From Desulfoluna spongiiphila (GTDB taxonomy: Bacteria > Desulfobacterota > Desulfobacteria > Desulfobacterales > Desulfolunaceae), in the NCBI RefSeq assembly GCF_900101345.1, contig NZ_FMUX01000005.1, forward strand, positions 124,001-188,000: 64,000 bases of DNA, read 5' to 3'. The notes below the pieces were generated by a model, which saw nothing but the letters and a program-made list of their open reading frames with translations, was not told the origin of the DNA and ran no database searches. Made by a program: the position numbers and the translations under genes. Each line of letters starts with the position of its first letter. Positions within the stretch are counted from its first letter, which is position 1. Positions 17,730 through 26,672 of the stretch are shown here, one piece after another.

Positions 17730-19052
17730 TTACTGTTCGCTGATATCCTGATTGTATGTGCCCATGCACCGATTGCACCAGGGGTCATTTTTTTCAACGG
17801 GACTTTTGAGGAGGGAGAATTCGCCGCCGCCCTGGCCGGAAAATTCGGCCACGACCTCTTCTGTCCCCGTGCGGGTAATGGTCCCTGAAAACATGGGGAA
17901 CATGGTGGTTATCTGGTAGGCACCGGTAACCCAGGTCACATCGGAGAGGAGGCCGGCAAAATTATCGCCGATATCCACATATGCCGCTACGGTGTATTCG
18001 TCGTTGATCCCGATAATCGAGGAATCAAGGGGCCTGCATTGAAAGACCTCCGGGCTCCACGCCCAGGACGCATGGTGCCAGCCCAGCTCCCCTTGGTCTG
18101 CCCGGAACCTGACTGTTTTTGGTGTTCCGTTGTCAAGGAAATCAACATCCAGGTAATCGAGGTCTTCCGTACCGTGGTGATAGGTCTGAAAACCGAATTG
18201 CACCTTGTTTTCCAGGTCGGACATGAAAAAGAAGTCCCAGCCTCCCAGGGCAAAGGCCCACCGGCCGAATGAGTTTTCCCGGTAGCCGTGGCCGTCGATC
18301 TGCATGCGTTCACCTGTTGTCAGGTCCCTGATCCAGCCATCGACCTTGGTGGAGGGCCAGTTCATGTTAACGGTCCAATGCTCCAGGCGTTCGAGTTCAA
18401 GATGGAGATCATGGCCCACTTCCCAGGTTTTTTCCTTAAGAGCGTGATAATCAGGATAGGAAAATCCTTCCGGTGAGTTTTCTCCGGCCCAGAGTTGACT
18501 GACTTCAAGCTCCCACTCAAAGTGCACGGTTTTGCCTGACAGAATCAATCGGTCCGGCTTGCCGTCCCCTTTTCGCATGGGAACCACTTTGCCGTAGGTG
18601 CCCTCTGCCGGTTTGGTCGCAAAAAAGGAACGCTCCGAGCTGCTCGCTTCGAAGTCGAGGCCGAAATTGACGTAGTCGGCGTATCGGGAGCCTGTTTTTC
18701 CCACTTTTCCGAAACAGGCCATGTTGGCCCCTGACGGCATGAGGTTGGGCTCCAGGACATACTCCGGGTCGCCCAGGTGCCCTTCGGGATCGGCCACCAG
18801 GTATGCCACGACCCCGGTAAATTTTCCGTTTTTGTCGTGGATGCTGAAGTAGTCCCATTCAAGGGACAACCCATCCAGAATGTGGGGTTTACGGTAATCC
18901 TCGGACAAAACGTTCCAGCCCCCCAGCCCGTCTTTCAATGTTGCTTCGTTTTTTTCAGCGTACCGGTCCTGCCACGTGGTGAGCGTACCCATGGAAAAGG
19001 CGCTCTGAGTCATAAACAAATACACAAAACACACTACGATTACGCGACGCAT
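17730..19052 (-). CDS. Secreted lipocalin-like/CrtC-like (AttH-type) protein
   Basis: A protein of 440 residues with an N-terminal signal peptide (MRRVIVVCFVYLFMTQSAFS) and an all-beta body. The segments HFEWELE, GWIRDLTTGERMQIDGHGY and WAFALGGWDFFF resemble the lipocalin-like double-barrel of AttH and carotenoid 1,2-hydratase, which place a GxGY motif at the barrel junction. Members act on or bind hydrophobic molecules; the substrate here is unknown. A late CNRC motif before the C-terminus is unusual and could bind metal or form a disulfide. The ribosome site AAAGGAG lies upstream of the ATG. It appears monocistronic, with no obvious pigment genes nearby. Confidence 0.55.
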   Translation of the reverse strand: MRRVIVVCFVYLFMTQSAFSMGTLTTWQDRYAEKNEATLKDGLGGWNVLSEDYRKPHILDGLSLEWDYFSIHDKNGKFTGVVAYLVADPEGHLGDPEYVLEPNLMPSGANMACFGKVGKTGSRYADYVNFGLDFEASSSERSFFATKPAEGTYGKVVPMRKGDGKPDRLILSGKTVHFEWELEVSQLWAGENSPEGFSYPDYHALKEKTWEVGHDLHLELERLEHWTVNMNWPSTKVDGWIRDLTTGERMQIDGHGYRENSFGRWAFALGGWDFFFMSDLENKVQFGFQTYHHGTEDLDYLDVDFLDNGTPKTVRFRADQGELGWHHASWAWSPEVFQCRPLDSSIIGINDEYTVAAYVDIGDNFAGLLSDVTWVTGAYQITTMFPMFSGTITRTGTEEVVAEFSGQGGGEFSLLKSPVEKNDPWCNRCMGTYNQDISEQ

Positions 19053-19567
19053 ACACTACTCTCCTTTGGTTGATGGTGTCATACCTGTCTTTGGTTCGAA
19101 TGCTTCTATGGTTTACGGGCGTAATTGCCCGGATTGTGCTGCCTGGGCGATGACACAAAGGGAGAAAACCCAGCCTCTCCTGTTTGGCGGCAAAGGCCGG
19201 CATTGCAAGCTGATTACAAAACGTCTTGGGGGGGGGCCTATCAAAGGGGGGGGTAGATACACGGCCGAGGCCCTGATGCCCGATAGTTCAATGGCATGAT
19301 TCGTTACATGACCTGAGGCACGATACAAAAGCAGTGCTTTTGTCAACTTTTACTCGGTTGGGGCGCAGAGAGGGTGTCTGTGATTACTTACCGTTTGTTT
19401 TGTGGCGCAGCAATCATTTGTATATCTGCTTTTGCAGGCTAATGAAGGTTGGATGTCAAGATTACTTTATCTTGCTGTCTTGAGGAGATGTTATAGTTAC
19501 AGTGCAAGTAATTTGTCAAGGCAGGATATCCGGAACAGGGATGGGGGCGGGATGCCCCCCAGGGTCC
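19053..19567. other. Non-coding stretch upstream of the lipocalin-like gene
   Basis: About 515 bases without a convincing gene. It holds the ribosome site and promoter region of the minus-strand lipocalin-like gene. Near 19542-19561 a GC-rich inverted repeat, GGGGGC with GCCCCC, stands just after the end of the histidine phosphatase gene. The latter may act as a terminator but has no T-tract. Confidence 0.45.
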
Positions 19568-20155
19568 TTATGGCATGGTCAGGTTCATGGCCTTTACCGT
19601 CCAGGTGTTTTTATACCGGAGAAGGTTGAGGCAGGCGTAATCCTGGGCAATCGAAAAGAGGTTGCCCAGGGGCATGCCGAGGATTCCGCATAGCATGGCC
19701 CGGTTCACCCCGGCGTGGGCAACGACCAGCACGTTGCCTCGGGCCGATGAGGCAACCCTGTTTAAGAGGGGGAGGGCTCTTTCCTGGAGGTCTGCAAAGC
19801 TCTCCCCGCCGGGTGGGCGGAAACCTGCCAGGTTCTCTCCCCGTTGGTGCCATGCCTCGGGCTCACGTTTTTTTATGGTGGCCATCAGCTCGCCGTCCCA
19901 CGTGCCCAAGTTGATTTCCCGGAATCCTGCAAGGGACTCCACGGGGAGGGGGCGACTGCCAGCGATGATGCGGGCCGTCTCCTGTGTTCGGGAGAGGCCG
20001 CTGCAGAGGATCCGGTCAAAGGGGATGTCTTTGAGGCGCGCGCTCCACGCCTTTGCCTGTGAGATTCCCCGTCGACTCAAAGGGAGATCTTTTTGGCCCA
20101 CGTACCGCTTTTCGCCGGATGTTTCAATCTCGCCATGCCTCATCAGATAAATCAC
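19568..20155 (-). CDS. Histidine phosphatase (phosphoglycerate mutase-like) family protein
   Basis: A protein of 195 residues with the RHG catalytic motif at the start (LMRHGEIE), a second conserved arginine (CSGLSRTQETA), the glutamate region REINLGTWDGE and the second catalytic histidine in VVAHAGVNRAM. This pattern fits CobC/phosphoserine-phosphatase-like members of the histidine phosphatase superfamily. The start is GTG at 20155, and the gene overlaps the preceding NTP-transferase gene by 32 bases. It therefore closes the molybdenum-enzyme cluster. A nucleotide or cofactor-precursor phosphatase step is plausible; the substrate is not evident. Confidence 0.8.
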   Translation of the reverse strand: MIYLMRHGEIETSGEKRYVGQKDLPLSRRGISQAKAWSARLKDIPFDRILCSGLSRTQETARIIAGSRPLPVESLAGFREINLGTWDGELMATIKKREPEAWHQRGENLAGFRPPGGESFADLQERALPLLNRVASSARGNVLVVAHAGVNRAMLCGILGMPLGNLFSIAQDYACLNLLRYKNTWTVKAMNLTMP

Positions 20156-21251
20156 GGTGGATGCATGCTCCTATTTTTCGTTCAATGTCCATGGCGGCCC
20201 GGTGCCGTCTTTCAATGGCCTGGGCGGCTTCGGGGTCGTGACCGTATTTTTTCATGCCCGCACCGAATCGTTCCCCCAAGGTGACGCGCCTGGTTCCTGA
20301 AACGTGTTTGTCGGCAAGGAAGAGGACTTCGGCCTCGGATATCTTGTTGCTTCGAGCATCTTCCGGGGGCATCTCCATATGAACGGCAACGATTTCCGCC
20401 ACGGCGGAAAACCCCATGCCGCGAAGCAGAAGGGCCCCGGCCCGGGCATGGCTTTTCTGGTGCCTTGCCAGGTCGTGGAGGAGGGCGGCCGCCTTGAGAA
20501 GCGGAAGGTCAAGGGAGCCACCGCACCGGTTGATCTCTTCGCCTAAGCCGGCAGTGACGTCAGCCACCGCCCTGCAGTGATCGATGATGGATTCTTTTAC
20601 GCCGAGGACGTCCGTCATCAGGGCGCGGCACTCGTCGGCGGAGGGGATCTCGTAGCGTTTGTATGTTTCGTTTATGAGGCGATAGTCGTCCATGGTGTCC
20701 ATGTCCATGAGCATGCATTCATCGGCAACGGGAATGTCCAGGGCTTTGGCTTCATGGCTCGCCAGAACCGCTCGAAGCCCTCCGTCTCCCTGAAAGGCCA
20801 GGATTTCCCCGGCATGGGCTGCAGGTATCAGGGGAGGGTGCCCGCGCTTATCCCGGAACACGGGGTAAAGAATGGTCTTTTTCCCCTTGTGCCAGGCTTC
20901 ACAGAGCCTTTCGACCGTGCTGCGTCGAACGAGGGGGATGTCCACGGGCAGGACGAAAAAAGCAGCGCAGGAAGGGTCCAGTTGGGAGACCCCTGCCTGG
21001 ATGGATGAGAACATTCCCTCTTCATGGTCCGGGTTGAGATGCTCTTTTACGCCGAGTGCTGCCAAACGCTCGGAGAGGACCCGGTGGTTGTGGCCGGTGA
21101 CGCACAGGATTTCGTTTACCCCGGCCTGCCTGAACATGCCGACGCATCGCTCCAGTGCCGGGGTGTCTCCCACGGGCAGCAGGGGCTTGAAGGGGCCGTT
21201 CATGCGGCTGGATTTTCCTCCGGCCAGGATAATGGCTGTTATTTTTTTCAT
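20124..21251 (-). CDS. MobA-like NTP transferase fused to an HD domain (DVU_1551-like)
   Basis: A two-domain protein of 375 residues. Residues 1-190 are a MobA/MocA-type nucleotidyltransferase with the signature LAGGKSSRMNGPFKPLLPVG and the metal-binding PVDIPLV. Residues 200-375 hold an HD phosphohydrolase-like domain with LLHDLARHQKSHARAGALLL. Such transferases attach CMP (MocA) or GMP to molybdopterin. For a Mop-family enzyme in sulfate reducers a cytosine dinucleotide form is expected, so a MocA-like activity is a fair inference. The HD half may hydrolyse a nucleotide or pyrophosphate product. It lies one base after xdhC and overlaps the phosphatase gene. Confidence 0.78.
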   Translation of the reverse strand: MKKITAIILAGGKSSRMNGPFKPLLPVGDTPALERCVGMFRQAGVNEILCVTGHNHRVLSERLAALGVKEHLNPDHEEGMFSSIQAGVSQLDPSCAAFFVLPVDIPLVRRSTVERLCEAWHKGKKTILYPVFRDKRGHPPLIPAAHAGEILAFQGDGGLRAVLASHEAKALDIPVADECMLMDMDTMDDYRLINETYKRYEIPSADECRALMTDVLGVKESIIDHCRAVADVTAGLGEEINRCGGSLDLPLLKAAALLHDLARHQKSHARAGALLLRGMGFSAVAEIVAVHMEMPPEDARSNKISEAEVLFLADKHVSGTRRVTLGERFGAGMKKYGHDPEAAQAIERRHRAAMDIERKIGACIHRDLSDEAWRD

Positions 21252-21252
21252 A

Positions 21253-22302
21253 TTAAGCCTTGCTTGAACGCTCTTTTATCAGTTCAGCCACAATGCTCAC
21301 GGCGATCTCCTCCGGCGTCTCTCCACCGATGGCAATGCCGATGGGGGAGTGGACCGTTTCAAGGGCCTCCTGGGAATAACCCTTTTCAATCATGGATTCG
21401 TAAATGGCGGTGCGTTTTTTTCTGCTGCCGATCATGCCGATGTATCCGGCCTCGGTACGGATGGCCTGTTCCAGCACGGTCTGGTCGTGGCTGTGGCCCC
21501 GGGTGAGGATGACGATATAGCTCTCTTCGTCCATGGAAAAGGAGGCGAGGCAATCGTCAAAGGTCTCCGTGACGATGACAGCTTCAGCCGTTTCAAAACG
21601 ATCTGTGTTCGCAAACTCCGCCCTGTCGTCCATAACGATGGTCCGGAAGCCAACCATGTGCGTCAGCCGGGCTACCTGCCTGGAGACGTGGCCCGCACCG
21701 AAGAGATACACCGTCCCCGAGGAGAAGGCAGGCTCTGCCAGAAACAACCCGGTTTCCATCCGGATGATGGAAGGGGATCGCTCGTTTCCTGTTTGTTGGA
21801 GAAGGGACTTGAGGGTGGAAAGGGGCATGGTCGTGTCGCCGTGGAGGCTTCCGGCAGCCGTGTACAGGCAGCGCCTGACCGTGCCGCCCTGGTTGTCCAC
21901 GCCGCTGATATCGGCCACGAGCACGGCTTTTGCGCCTTGGGCCACGGATGTCAGAAATGTGGAGAACATGGCCAGGGTGGGTTCAGACGGCGTGACAACC
22001 TCCATGAGGACCTCCATCTCCCCGCCGCAGATCATGTCCATGCCCTCTTTGATTCCTTCGGTGTTCAGGTCGAAGGAGGCGATGAGGGCCCCACCTTTTT
22101 TAAACAGGCCGGGGGCGGCGGCCATGGCCTGGGCCTCCACAAGTCCCCCTCCGATGGTTCCGATGATGTCACCGGTTTTACGGATAAGCATGCGGGTCCC
22201 AGGAAGCCTCGGGGTGGAGCCTGTCTGGCTTAAGATGGTGGCCATGACAAAGGACTCGTTCCGTTCAATCAGTGTGCATATCTCTTTTTCTATCTTTTCC
22301 AT
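21253..22302 (-). CDS. XdhC-family maturation factor for molybdenum aldehyde oxidoreductase
   Basis: A protein of 349 residues. The N-terminal XdhC_CoxI region carries the hallmark ATILSQTGSTPRLPGTRMLI and GDIIGTIGGGLVEA, and the C-terminal Rossmann half has VYLFGAGHVSRQVARL, YIGMIGSRKKR and IGIAIGGETPEEIAVSIVAE. XdhC proteins bind Mo cofactor, help its sulfuration and insert it into xanthine-dehydrogenase-family enzymes. The client here is almost certainly the Mop-type enzyme encoded upstream. It overlaps the CoA-ligase-like gene by 13 bases and is followed by the NTP transferase after one base, which shows tight coupling. Confidence 0.88.
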   Translation of the reverse strand: MEKIEKEICTLIERNESFVMATILSQTGSTPRLPGTRMLIRKTGDIIGTIGGGLVEAQAMAAAPGLFKKGGALIASFDLNTEGIKEGMDMICGGEMEVLMEVVTPSEPTLAMFSTFLTSVAQGAKAVLVADISGVDNQGGTVRRCLYTAAGSLHGDTTMPLSTLKSLLQQTGNERSPSIIRMETGLFLAEPAFSSGTVYLFGAGHVSRQVARLTHMVGFRTIVMDDRAEFANTDRFETAEAVIVTETFDDCLASFSMDEESYIVILTRGHSHDQTVLEQAIRTEAGYIGMIGSRKKRTAIYESMIEKGYSQEALETVHSPIGIAIGGETPEEIAVSIVAELIKERSSKA

Positions 22303-23663
22303 ATCTGTTGCCTTGGTGATCTGTTGTCTGTGAATGTGCGTTTGACCATGCCGGTGGTGCCCCGGGGGCGGCAGTCGGTGCTGAGTTCCGCCAGGGAGAG
22401 GGCCCCGTCGTCCATGGCCCTTATGATGGTATCGATGTGCGCCACCTGCTGCCGGGCCGTGTACCGGGCGGTTGCCGTTGCAGTCGGTACGGTGAGCAGG
22501 GAGATGCGAAGGATATCCGTTTCGCCTTTATTTTCAGAGTCACCGCTCAGCTCCGCCGTGAAGTTGAGCAGGCCCGGTACTGAGAACAGGGCTTCATCCA
22601 ACTCCGGCAGGGTGAGCACGCTGCCGTTTTTCAGAGACATGCCTCCGGTTGTCCGGCCCAGCACCGGGTCGAGGCGTCTCAACACGGTGCCGCAGGGGCA
22701 CGGGTGGGGGCTGAATCGCGCTTTGTCTCCTGTTCTGTACCGGATCAAGGGCATGCCCTTGCGGGTCAGGGTGGTGAAAACCACCTCCCCCGGCTCCCCG
22801 TCATTGACGGGGCGGCCCGATGCCGGGTCTATGATTTCAAGGTAAAGATCCGCTTCCCGGAAGTGGTACCCGCATTCGCCGCGGCATGCGACTCCGCCTG
22901 CGTATCCCATCTCCGTCATGCCGTAGTGATCGAAGACCCGGCACCCCCAGGCAGACTCAATGGCTTGGGCCATGGACCGGGGCACGTAATCGGCACTGAG
23001 GATGACGCTTCGGATGTTTTGCCCGGGCGCTGCGCTTTTCCTATGGGTTCGTGCCAGGTGAAGCATCTGGGTGGGGATGCCGATGAGGCAGGCCGCCCCC
23101 GTGTTTGCTATAAGCCCGCAGGCCTTGTGGGGATCGGACACGGGCCCGGCCACAATGCCCTCAACCCCGATTCGGTTGAGCCCGTCTCGAATAAGCTGTC
23201 CGATGCTGTGGGGTTTGTCCCCCGGCATGAAGATGGTTACGGTCTCCCCGGCAGAGACAAAATCGGCCATGGCGTGGGCGAAGTAGTCCACGGTCAATTC
23301 CAGGTCCTCCTCCGTAAAGAAGATCCGCTTGGGGGCTGCCGTGGTTCCCGATGTGTTCAAGGTCACCACACGGGCGATCTCATCCTGGGAGACGGTGAGA
23401 AACCCCAGGGGAGCGTTTTGGATATCTTCGGGCTTTGTGAAGGGCAGGTCGTGAAGGTCCGAAGGGGCTTTGATCTTTTTTCCTGCAAATGTGCGCCATG
23501 CCTTTTTGTAAAAAGGGCTCCTTTCAAGGGCATGGTCCAGGGTCTCCTGTACCCTGGCCATCTGGTACCGGGTGAGGGCTTCCCGGGTCAACCGCGCACC
23601 CGGGGCGCTTATCTTTTTATGAACCCAGGACTCAATGGGTGAGATCGGTATGGAGTGGGTCAT
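22290..23663 (-). CDS. AMP-dependent CoA-ligase-like protein (phenylacetate-CoA ligase fold, DVU_1553-like)
   Basis: A protein of 457 residues with the ANL adenylating-enzyme motifs: the phosphate loop LNTSGTTAAPKRIFFT, HYGMTEMGYAGGVAC (A5 region) and IRYRTGDKARF (A8 region), then CPCGTVLRRLDPVLGR, as in PaaK-type ligases. These enzymes adenylate a carboxylate and pass it to CoA. In this conserved cluster the substrate is unknown; it could be the carboxylic acid made by, or the precursor consumed by, the molybdenum aldehyde oxidoreductase, or a cofactor. It lies between the radical SAM gene, from which it is separated by a repeat-rich gap, and xdhC. Confidence 0.8.
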   Translation of the reverse strand: MTHSIPISPIESWVHKKISAPGARLTREALTRYQMARVQETLDHALERSPFYKKAWRTFAGKKIKAPSDLHDLPFTKPEDIQNAPLGFLTVSQDEIARVVTLNTSGTTAAPKRIFFTEEDLELTVDYFAHAMADFVSAGETVTIFMPGDKPHSIGQLIRDGLNRIGVEGIVAGPVSDPHKACGLIANTGAACLIGIPTQMLHLARTHRKSAAPGQNIRSVILSADYVPRSMAQAIESAWGCRVFDHYGMTEMGYAGGVACRGECGYHFREADLYLEIIDPASGRPVNDGEPGEVVFTTLTRKGMPLIRYRTGDKARFSPHPCPCGTVLRRLDPVLGRTTGGMSLKNGSVLTLPELDEALFSVPGLLNFTAELSGDSENKGETDILRISLLTVPTATATARYTARQQVAHIDTIIRAMDDGALSLAELSTDCRPRGTTGMVKRTFTDNRSPRQQIWKR

Positions 23664-23703
23664 TCGATCGGTTGCCTTCTATGGGTAAAGTGCATGGAAG
23701 AAA

Positions 23704-23879
23704 GCCTCTGGCGGCAAGGTGTGCCACCTTGAAAGCGGGCTACGAATGCGTTTTGTCCTTGATTCCTTGGGCCAAATTACATTCGTATTTGTGCCAGCGT
23801 TATTTTAAATATGCCCTTAAAACCTGTTTGTTAAACTTTTCAAAAGTTTAGCCCCCGGCAGGGCCGCCGGAGGTTTTTT
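23704..23879. repeat. Intergenic repeats, module A then module B
   Basis: Module A (23704-23785) has a GCCTCTGGCGGC box, AAGGTGTGCCACCTT and flanking ACGAATGCG/ATTCG. Module B (23823-23873, inverted) reads CCTGTTTGTTAAACTTTT, continues into CAAAAGTTTAGCCCCCGGCA and ends in the box, followed by seven T at the very end of the radical SAM gene. They fill the gap between the radical SAM and CoA-ligase-like genes. Confidence 0.75.
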
Positions 23880-25244
23880 TTATGCCTGGCCCCTGTACAG
23901 CGCCTCTCCCCGGCTGTTGGTTACATTGTACGCGCAGAAGGGAATGAGCCGCCCGTCGGGGGAGACCGTGTGGATGCAGCACCCCTTCAGCCGTTCGATA
24001 TCGATGTTCCATGCGTCTTGAAACGCCATGCCGGAGATGGCAAAAATATGGGTTTTGGCACGGTTGAGAAACCGGTCCAAATCATCCATGGGCTGTGCCG
24101 TGCATGCGCAGGCATTGGGGGCCGCCCACTGCCTCGCCACCGTGGAGATGGCCTGCCTGGCTCCTTCCTTGGCAATTACGGGGGCCGTGCAGCAGCTATC
24201 CTTGCCCTCCCGGGTGAGGGGTTTTAGCGCGTTGTCCGGCATGATCATAAAGTTGCCGTGGAACGAGCAGAGGGCGTGTTCACAGCCCGGGGGTCGGAAA
24301 TGGTCGGCGTCAATGGCCCCGTTGGATTGGTGCGCGATGCGGCTGATCACCTCCGGGATGGTGATGCGGTTGCGGTCCGCCGGCGGGGTGGGGTAGCGCC
24401 CGAAGTAGCTCACGGGCTGGAAGTGCACGCCACGGACCCCCGGGGCATGGCTCAACCCGAATCGGATGATCTCCCCCAGCATGTGGTCGTTGACACCCGG
24501 TACCACCGTGGGGACAAGGACCACCCCGATGCCCGCCTCCACGCAGTGGCGGATCGCCGCCTGTTTTAGGTTGAATAACGCGCGCCCCCGGGTGACCCGG
24601 TACACCGCATCATCGGTGCCGTCAAACTGGAGAAAGACCGAGGAGAGCCCCGCTTTTTTCAGGCGAAGGGCAAACCCCTTCTCCCGGGCAAGGCGCAGGC
24701 CGTTGGTGTTCAGCTGGATAAACTCAAACCCGGCCTCTTTGCCCATGGCAATGATCTCGGGCAGGTCATCCCTTACGGTGGGCTCTCCCCCGGAGAGTTG
24801 AATGTTGCAGGGACCGCTGGCCTCCTTCACCCGCTGGTACCAGAATTTAAGGGTCGCCATATCGGGGTCGGGCTCCGGGGTTCCCGCCGTTCCATCTTCA
24901 CGGGCGGCGGCAAAGCAGACCGGGCAGCTCATGTTGCACCGCTGGGTGATCTCTAAAAGGGCGGTGCAGGTGTGCTGGCCGTGCTCCGGGCAGAGCCCGC
25001 AGTCAAAGGGGCAGCCCTTGGCCACCGGGGTGAGGCTTTGTTTCGGCGGCGACGGGATTTTCGGGCGTGACCATGCGGAGAATTCGGGCGATCCCCGCCA
25101 TATGACGGTTTTAAATGACCCATGCATGGGGCAGCGCTTCTCAAGGAAGAGGTCCTCGCCGTACCGAACGCGGCGTGCCGGTATCTTATGGAAACACACC
25201 GGGCAGAGGCTCTCCGTCTCGGAGAGGATTTTTCCCTTACGCAT
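23880..25244 (-). CDS. Radical SAM protein of the Mop cluster (TrsS-like)
   Basis: A protein of 454 residues from the ATG at 25244, which has GGAGAGG upstream and overlaps the preceding gene by eight bases. The N-terminus carries a CPVCF knuckle and later KGCPFDCGLCPEH. The radical SAM cluster is CNMSCPVCFA (CxxxCxxC), followed by LSGGEPTVRDDLPEI. The C-terminus is cysteine-rich (KDSCCTAP, NACACTAQP, KGCCIHT, PFCAYN), suggesting additional FeS or metal sites. I recall that relatives in sulfate reducers are annotated as a radical SAM (seleno)protein; this copy has no internal UGA in the frame. The substrate is unknown; a cofactor or peptide modification needed by the cluster is inferred. Confidence 0.8.
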   Translation of the reverse strand: MRKGKILSETESLCPVCFHKIPARRVRYGEDLFLEKRCPMHGSFKTVIWRGSPEFSAWSRPKIPSPPKQSLTPVAKGCPFDCGLCPEHGQHTCTALLEITQRCNMSCPVCFAAAREDGTAGTPEPDPDMATLKFWYQRVKEASGPCNIQLSGGEPTVRDDLPEIIAMGKEAGFEFIQLNTNGLRLAREKGFALRLKKAGLSSVFLQFDGTDDAVYRVTRGRALFNLKQAAIRHCVEAGIGVVLVPTVVPGVNDHMLGEIIRFGLSHAPGVRGVHFQPVSYFGRYPTPPADRNRITIPEVISRIAHQSNGAIDADHFRPPGCEHALCSFHGNFMIMPDNALKPLTREGKDSCCTAPVIAKEGARQAISTVARQWAAPNACACTAQPMDDLDRFLNRAKTHIFAISGMAFQDAWNIDIERLKGCCIHTVSPDGRLIPFCAYNVTNSRGEALYRGQA

Positions 25245-25683
25245 GGTCCTCTCCTGCCGGATCAATGCCGTGGATGTCCATAATCTCCATCACTTTTGCG
25301 TAGGCAGCCATGATGATGTCCCTGCATTTGCCCATGTCCGGCCCTGCAGAGGTATCTCCCGCGATCTGCTCGCATTGCATGCCGCCGTGGTGCTCCGCCG
25401 TGTACTCGGCAAACCAGTCATCGAGCTCTTCAAGCATAAAGGGCATCCCTTCATGCGCGGTTTCATGGTCCTGACCCTTGGCGCAATACAGGGAGAGCAG
25501 ACAAGCCGCACCGGGGAGCACGCCGCAGACCCCGCCGCAACGGCCCATGCAGGGCCCCGCCATGGCGCGCACAAGATCCGGGTTCTCCCGGTCCAGGTTC
25601 TCAAGCCCCAGAAGCAGGAGGATCTGACTGCAGCAATACCCCCTGGATGAGAGCTCAATGAGCTTGAATAAAAGATCGTTCAT
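25237..25683 (-). CDS. C-GCAxxG-C-C family protein (DVU_1555-like)
   Basis: A small protein of 148 residues with the cysteine pattern of the C_GCAxxG_C_C family: GYCCSQILLLLGL, then GPCMGRCGGVCGVLPGAACL and a following LYCAKG. The C-terminal part (MQCEQIAG, MGKCRDII) adds two more cysteines. Members are thought to be redox or metal-binding proteins and often stand beside selenium or molybdenum genes. It overlaps the methyltransferase gene by four bases and the radical SAM gene by eight, so all three are surely co-expressed. A partner or carrier role for the radical SAM protein is an inference. Confidence 0.82.
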   Translation of the reverse strand: MNDLLFKLIELSSRGYCCSQILLLLGLENLDRENPDLVRAMAGPCMGRCGGVCGVLPGAACLLSLYCAKGQDHETAHEGMPFMLEELDDWFAEYTAEHHGGMQCEQIAGDTSAGPDMGKCRDIIMAAYAKVMEIMDIHGIDPAGEDHA

Positions 25684-26420
25684 GATGATGTGTCCTGTGT
25701 TTTTTGTGCAATGAGCAGTGAATAGCCGGGTTTCCCTTGTCTTATGAGGTCCCCTGTTTTGCCGGAGCAGTCACAGGGGAGGATATGCTCCCAGAATTTT
25801 TTGAGGGAGCCGAGCTCGAAGACAAAGCGGGCGGCCAGCTCTTTTAGCAGCTTGGTGTGGTCCTCCCAGAGGAGGATGGAAAAACCCGCGGCCTCGATCT
25901 GACGTGTCCGCTCATCCCGGGTCACCGCCCCGGAGAAGCAGGCGTTGATGGGCAGGCTGCCACAGAGCCGTGGAGACTCAGCCCGGAGGTAGATGTCGGT
26001 CAGGATCAGGTATCCCTTGGGTTTCAGCACCCGGTGGTACTCCTGCAAGACGGCTTTCGGGTCGGGCATGATGGAGAGGGCGCACTCGCAGGTGAGGCCG
26101 TCCATGGTGTCGGTGCCGATGGGGAGCCTGCCCGCATCGCCCCGGATCAGCTCCAGGGGGCCGTCTTGCAGCCTGTCCGCAAGGAGCCGCTGGGAGAGAT
26201 CCACGCCGGTGGCTGTCAGGCCCCATCTGCGCTGAAGGTGCCGGACCGTGGCCCCGCACCCGCATCCGGCATCGAGAACCCGGCTTCTCTCCGGAAACCC
26301 GCAGAACGCCATGGCCCGATCGGTGAGGGCAAAGCCCCCCGGTCTGATGGTGGGGCCGGTCACAGAACGGACGTGATCCTCTTCGTAAACAGATATGATG
26401 TCGGTCTTTTTTTCTTTCAT
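25680..26420 (-). CDS. SAM-dependent methyltransferase of the Mop cluster (DVU_1556-like)
   Basis: A class I methyltransferase of 246 residues. Motif I is RVLDAGCGCGATVRHL, followed by an acidic TGVDLSQRLL, with GLTCECALSIMPDPKAVLQE and VLKPKGYLILTDIYLR as motifs II and III. The closest general resemblance is to ubiquinone/menaquinone-type or arsenite-type methyltransferases, but the genomic setting matches the DVU_1556-like family linked to a radical SAM protein. The substrate is unknown. The stop overlaps the C-GCAxxG-C-C gene by four bases. A 250-base repeat-containing gap separates it from the upstream redox gene. Confidence 0.8.
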   Translation of the reverse strand: MKEKKTDIISVYEEDHVRSVTGPTIRPGGFALTDRAMAFCGFPERSRVLDAGCGCGATVRHLQRRWGLTATGVDLSQRLLADRLQDGPLELIRGDAGRLPIGTDTMDGLTCECALSIMPDPKAVLQEYHRVLKPKGYLILTDIYLRAESPRLCGSLPINACFSGAVTRDERTRQIEAAGFSILLWEDHTKLLKELAARFVFELGSLKKFWEHILPCDCSGKTGDLIRQGKPGYSLLIAQKTQDTSS

Positions 26421-26452
26421 TTTTTATTGGTGTCCCGGGTTGTTAAAAGCAA

Positions 26453-26630
26453 GTCTCCGGCGGCAAGGTGGGGGCACCTTGAAACCCTATGGCGAATGCA
26501 TGGAGGCAGCCATTATGCGATCGTTCTCGGGGCATTCGCGTGATGTGTGGCATGTGGCAACTGTTTTTGCAGGAGAGGTCCATTGCAACCCGCTTTCGAG
26601 GTGGCACACCTTGCCGCCGGAGGCTTTTTT
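26453..26630. repeat. Two facing module A repeat copies
   Basis: One copy starts at 26453 with CTCCGGCGGCAAGGTGGGGG and runs to GGCGAATGCA. A second, inverted copy (26581-26630) has GCAACCCGCTTTCGAGGTGG and ends in the box plus six T. Together they fill the gap between the small redox protein gene and the methyltransferase gene. Confidence 0.72.
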
Positions 26631-26672
26631 CCATGCACTTTAACCATAGAAGGCTGTTTTTTGCTTTGGCCC

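Noticed and set aside
23880..25244. Selenocysteine in the radical SAM protein
   Set aside because: Relatives may be selenoproteins, but no in-frame UGA occurs here before the true stop.
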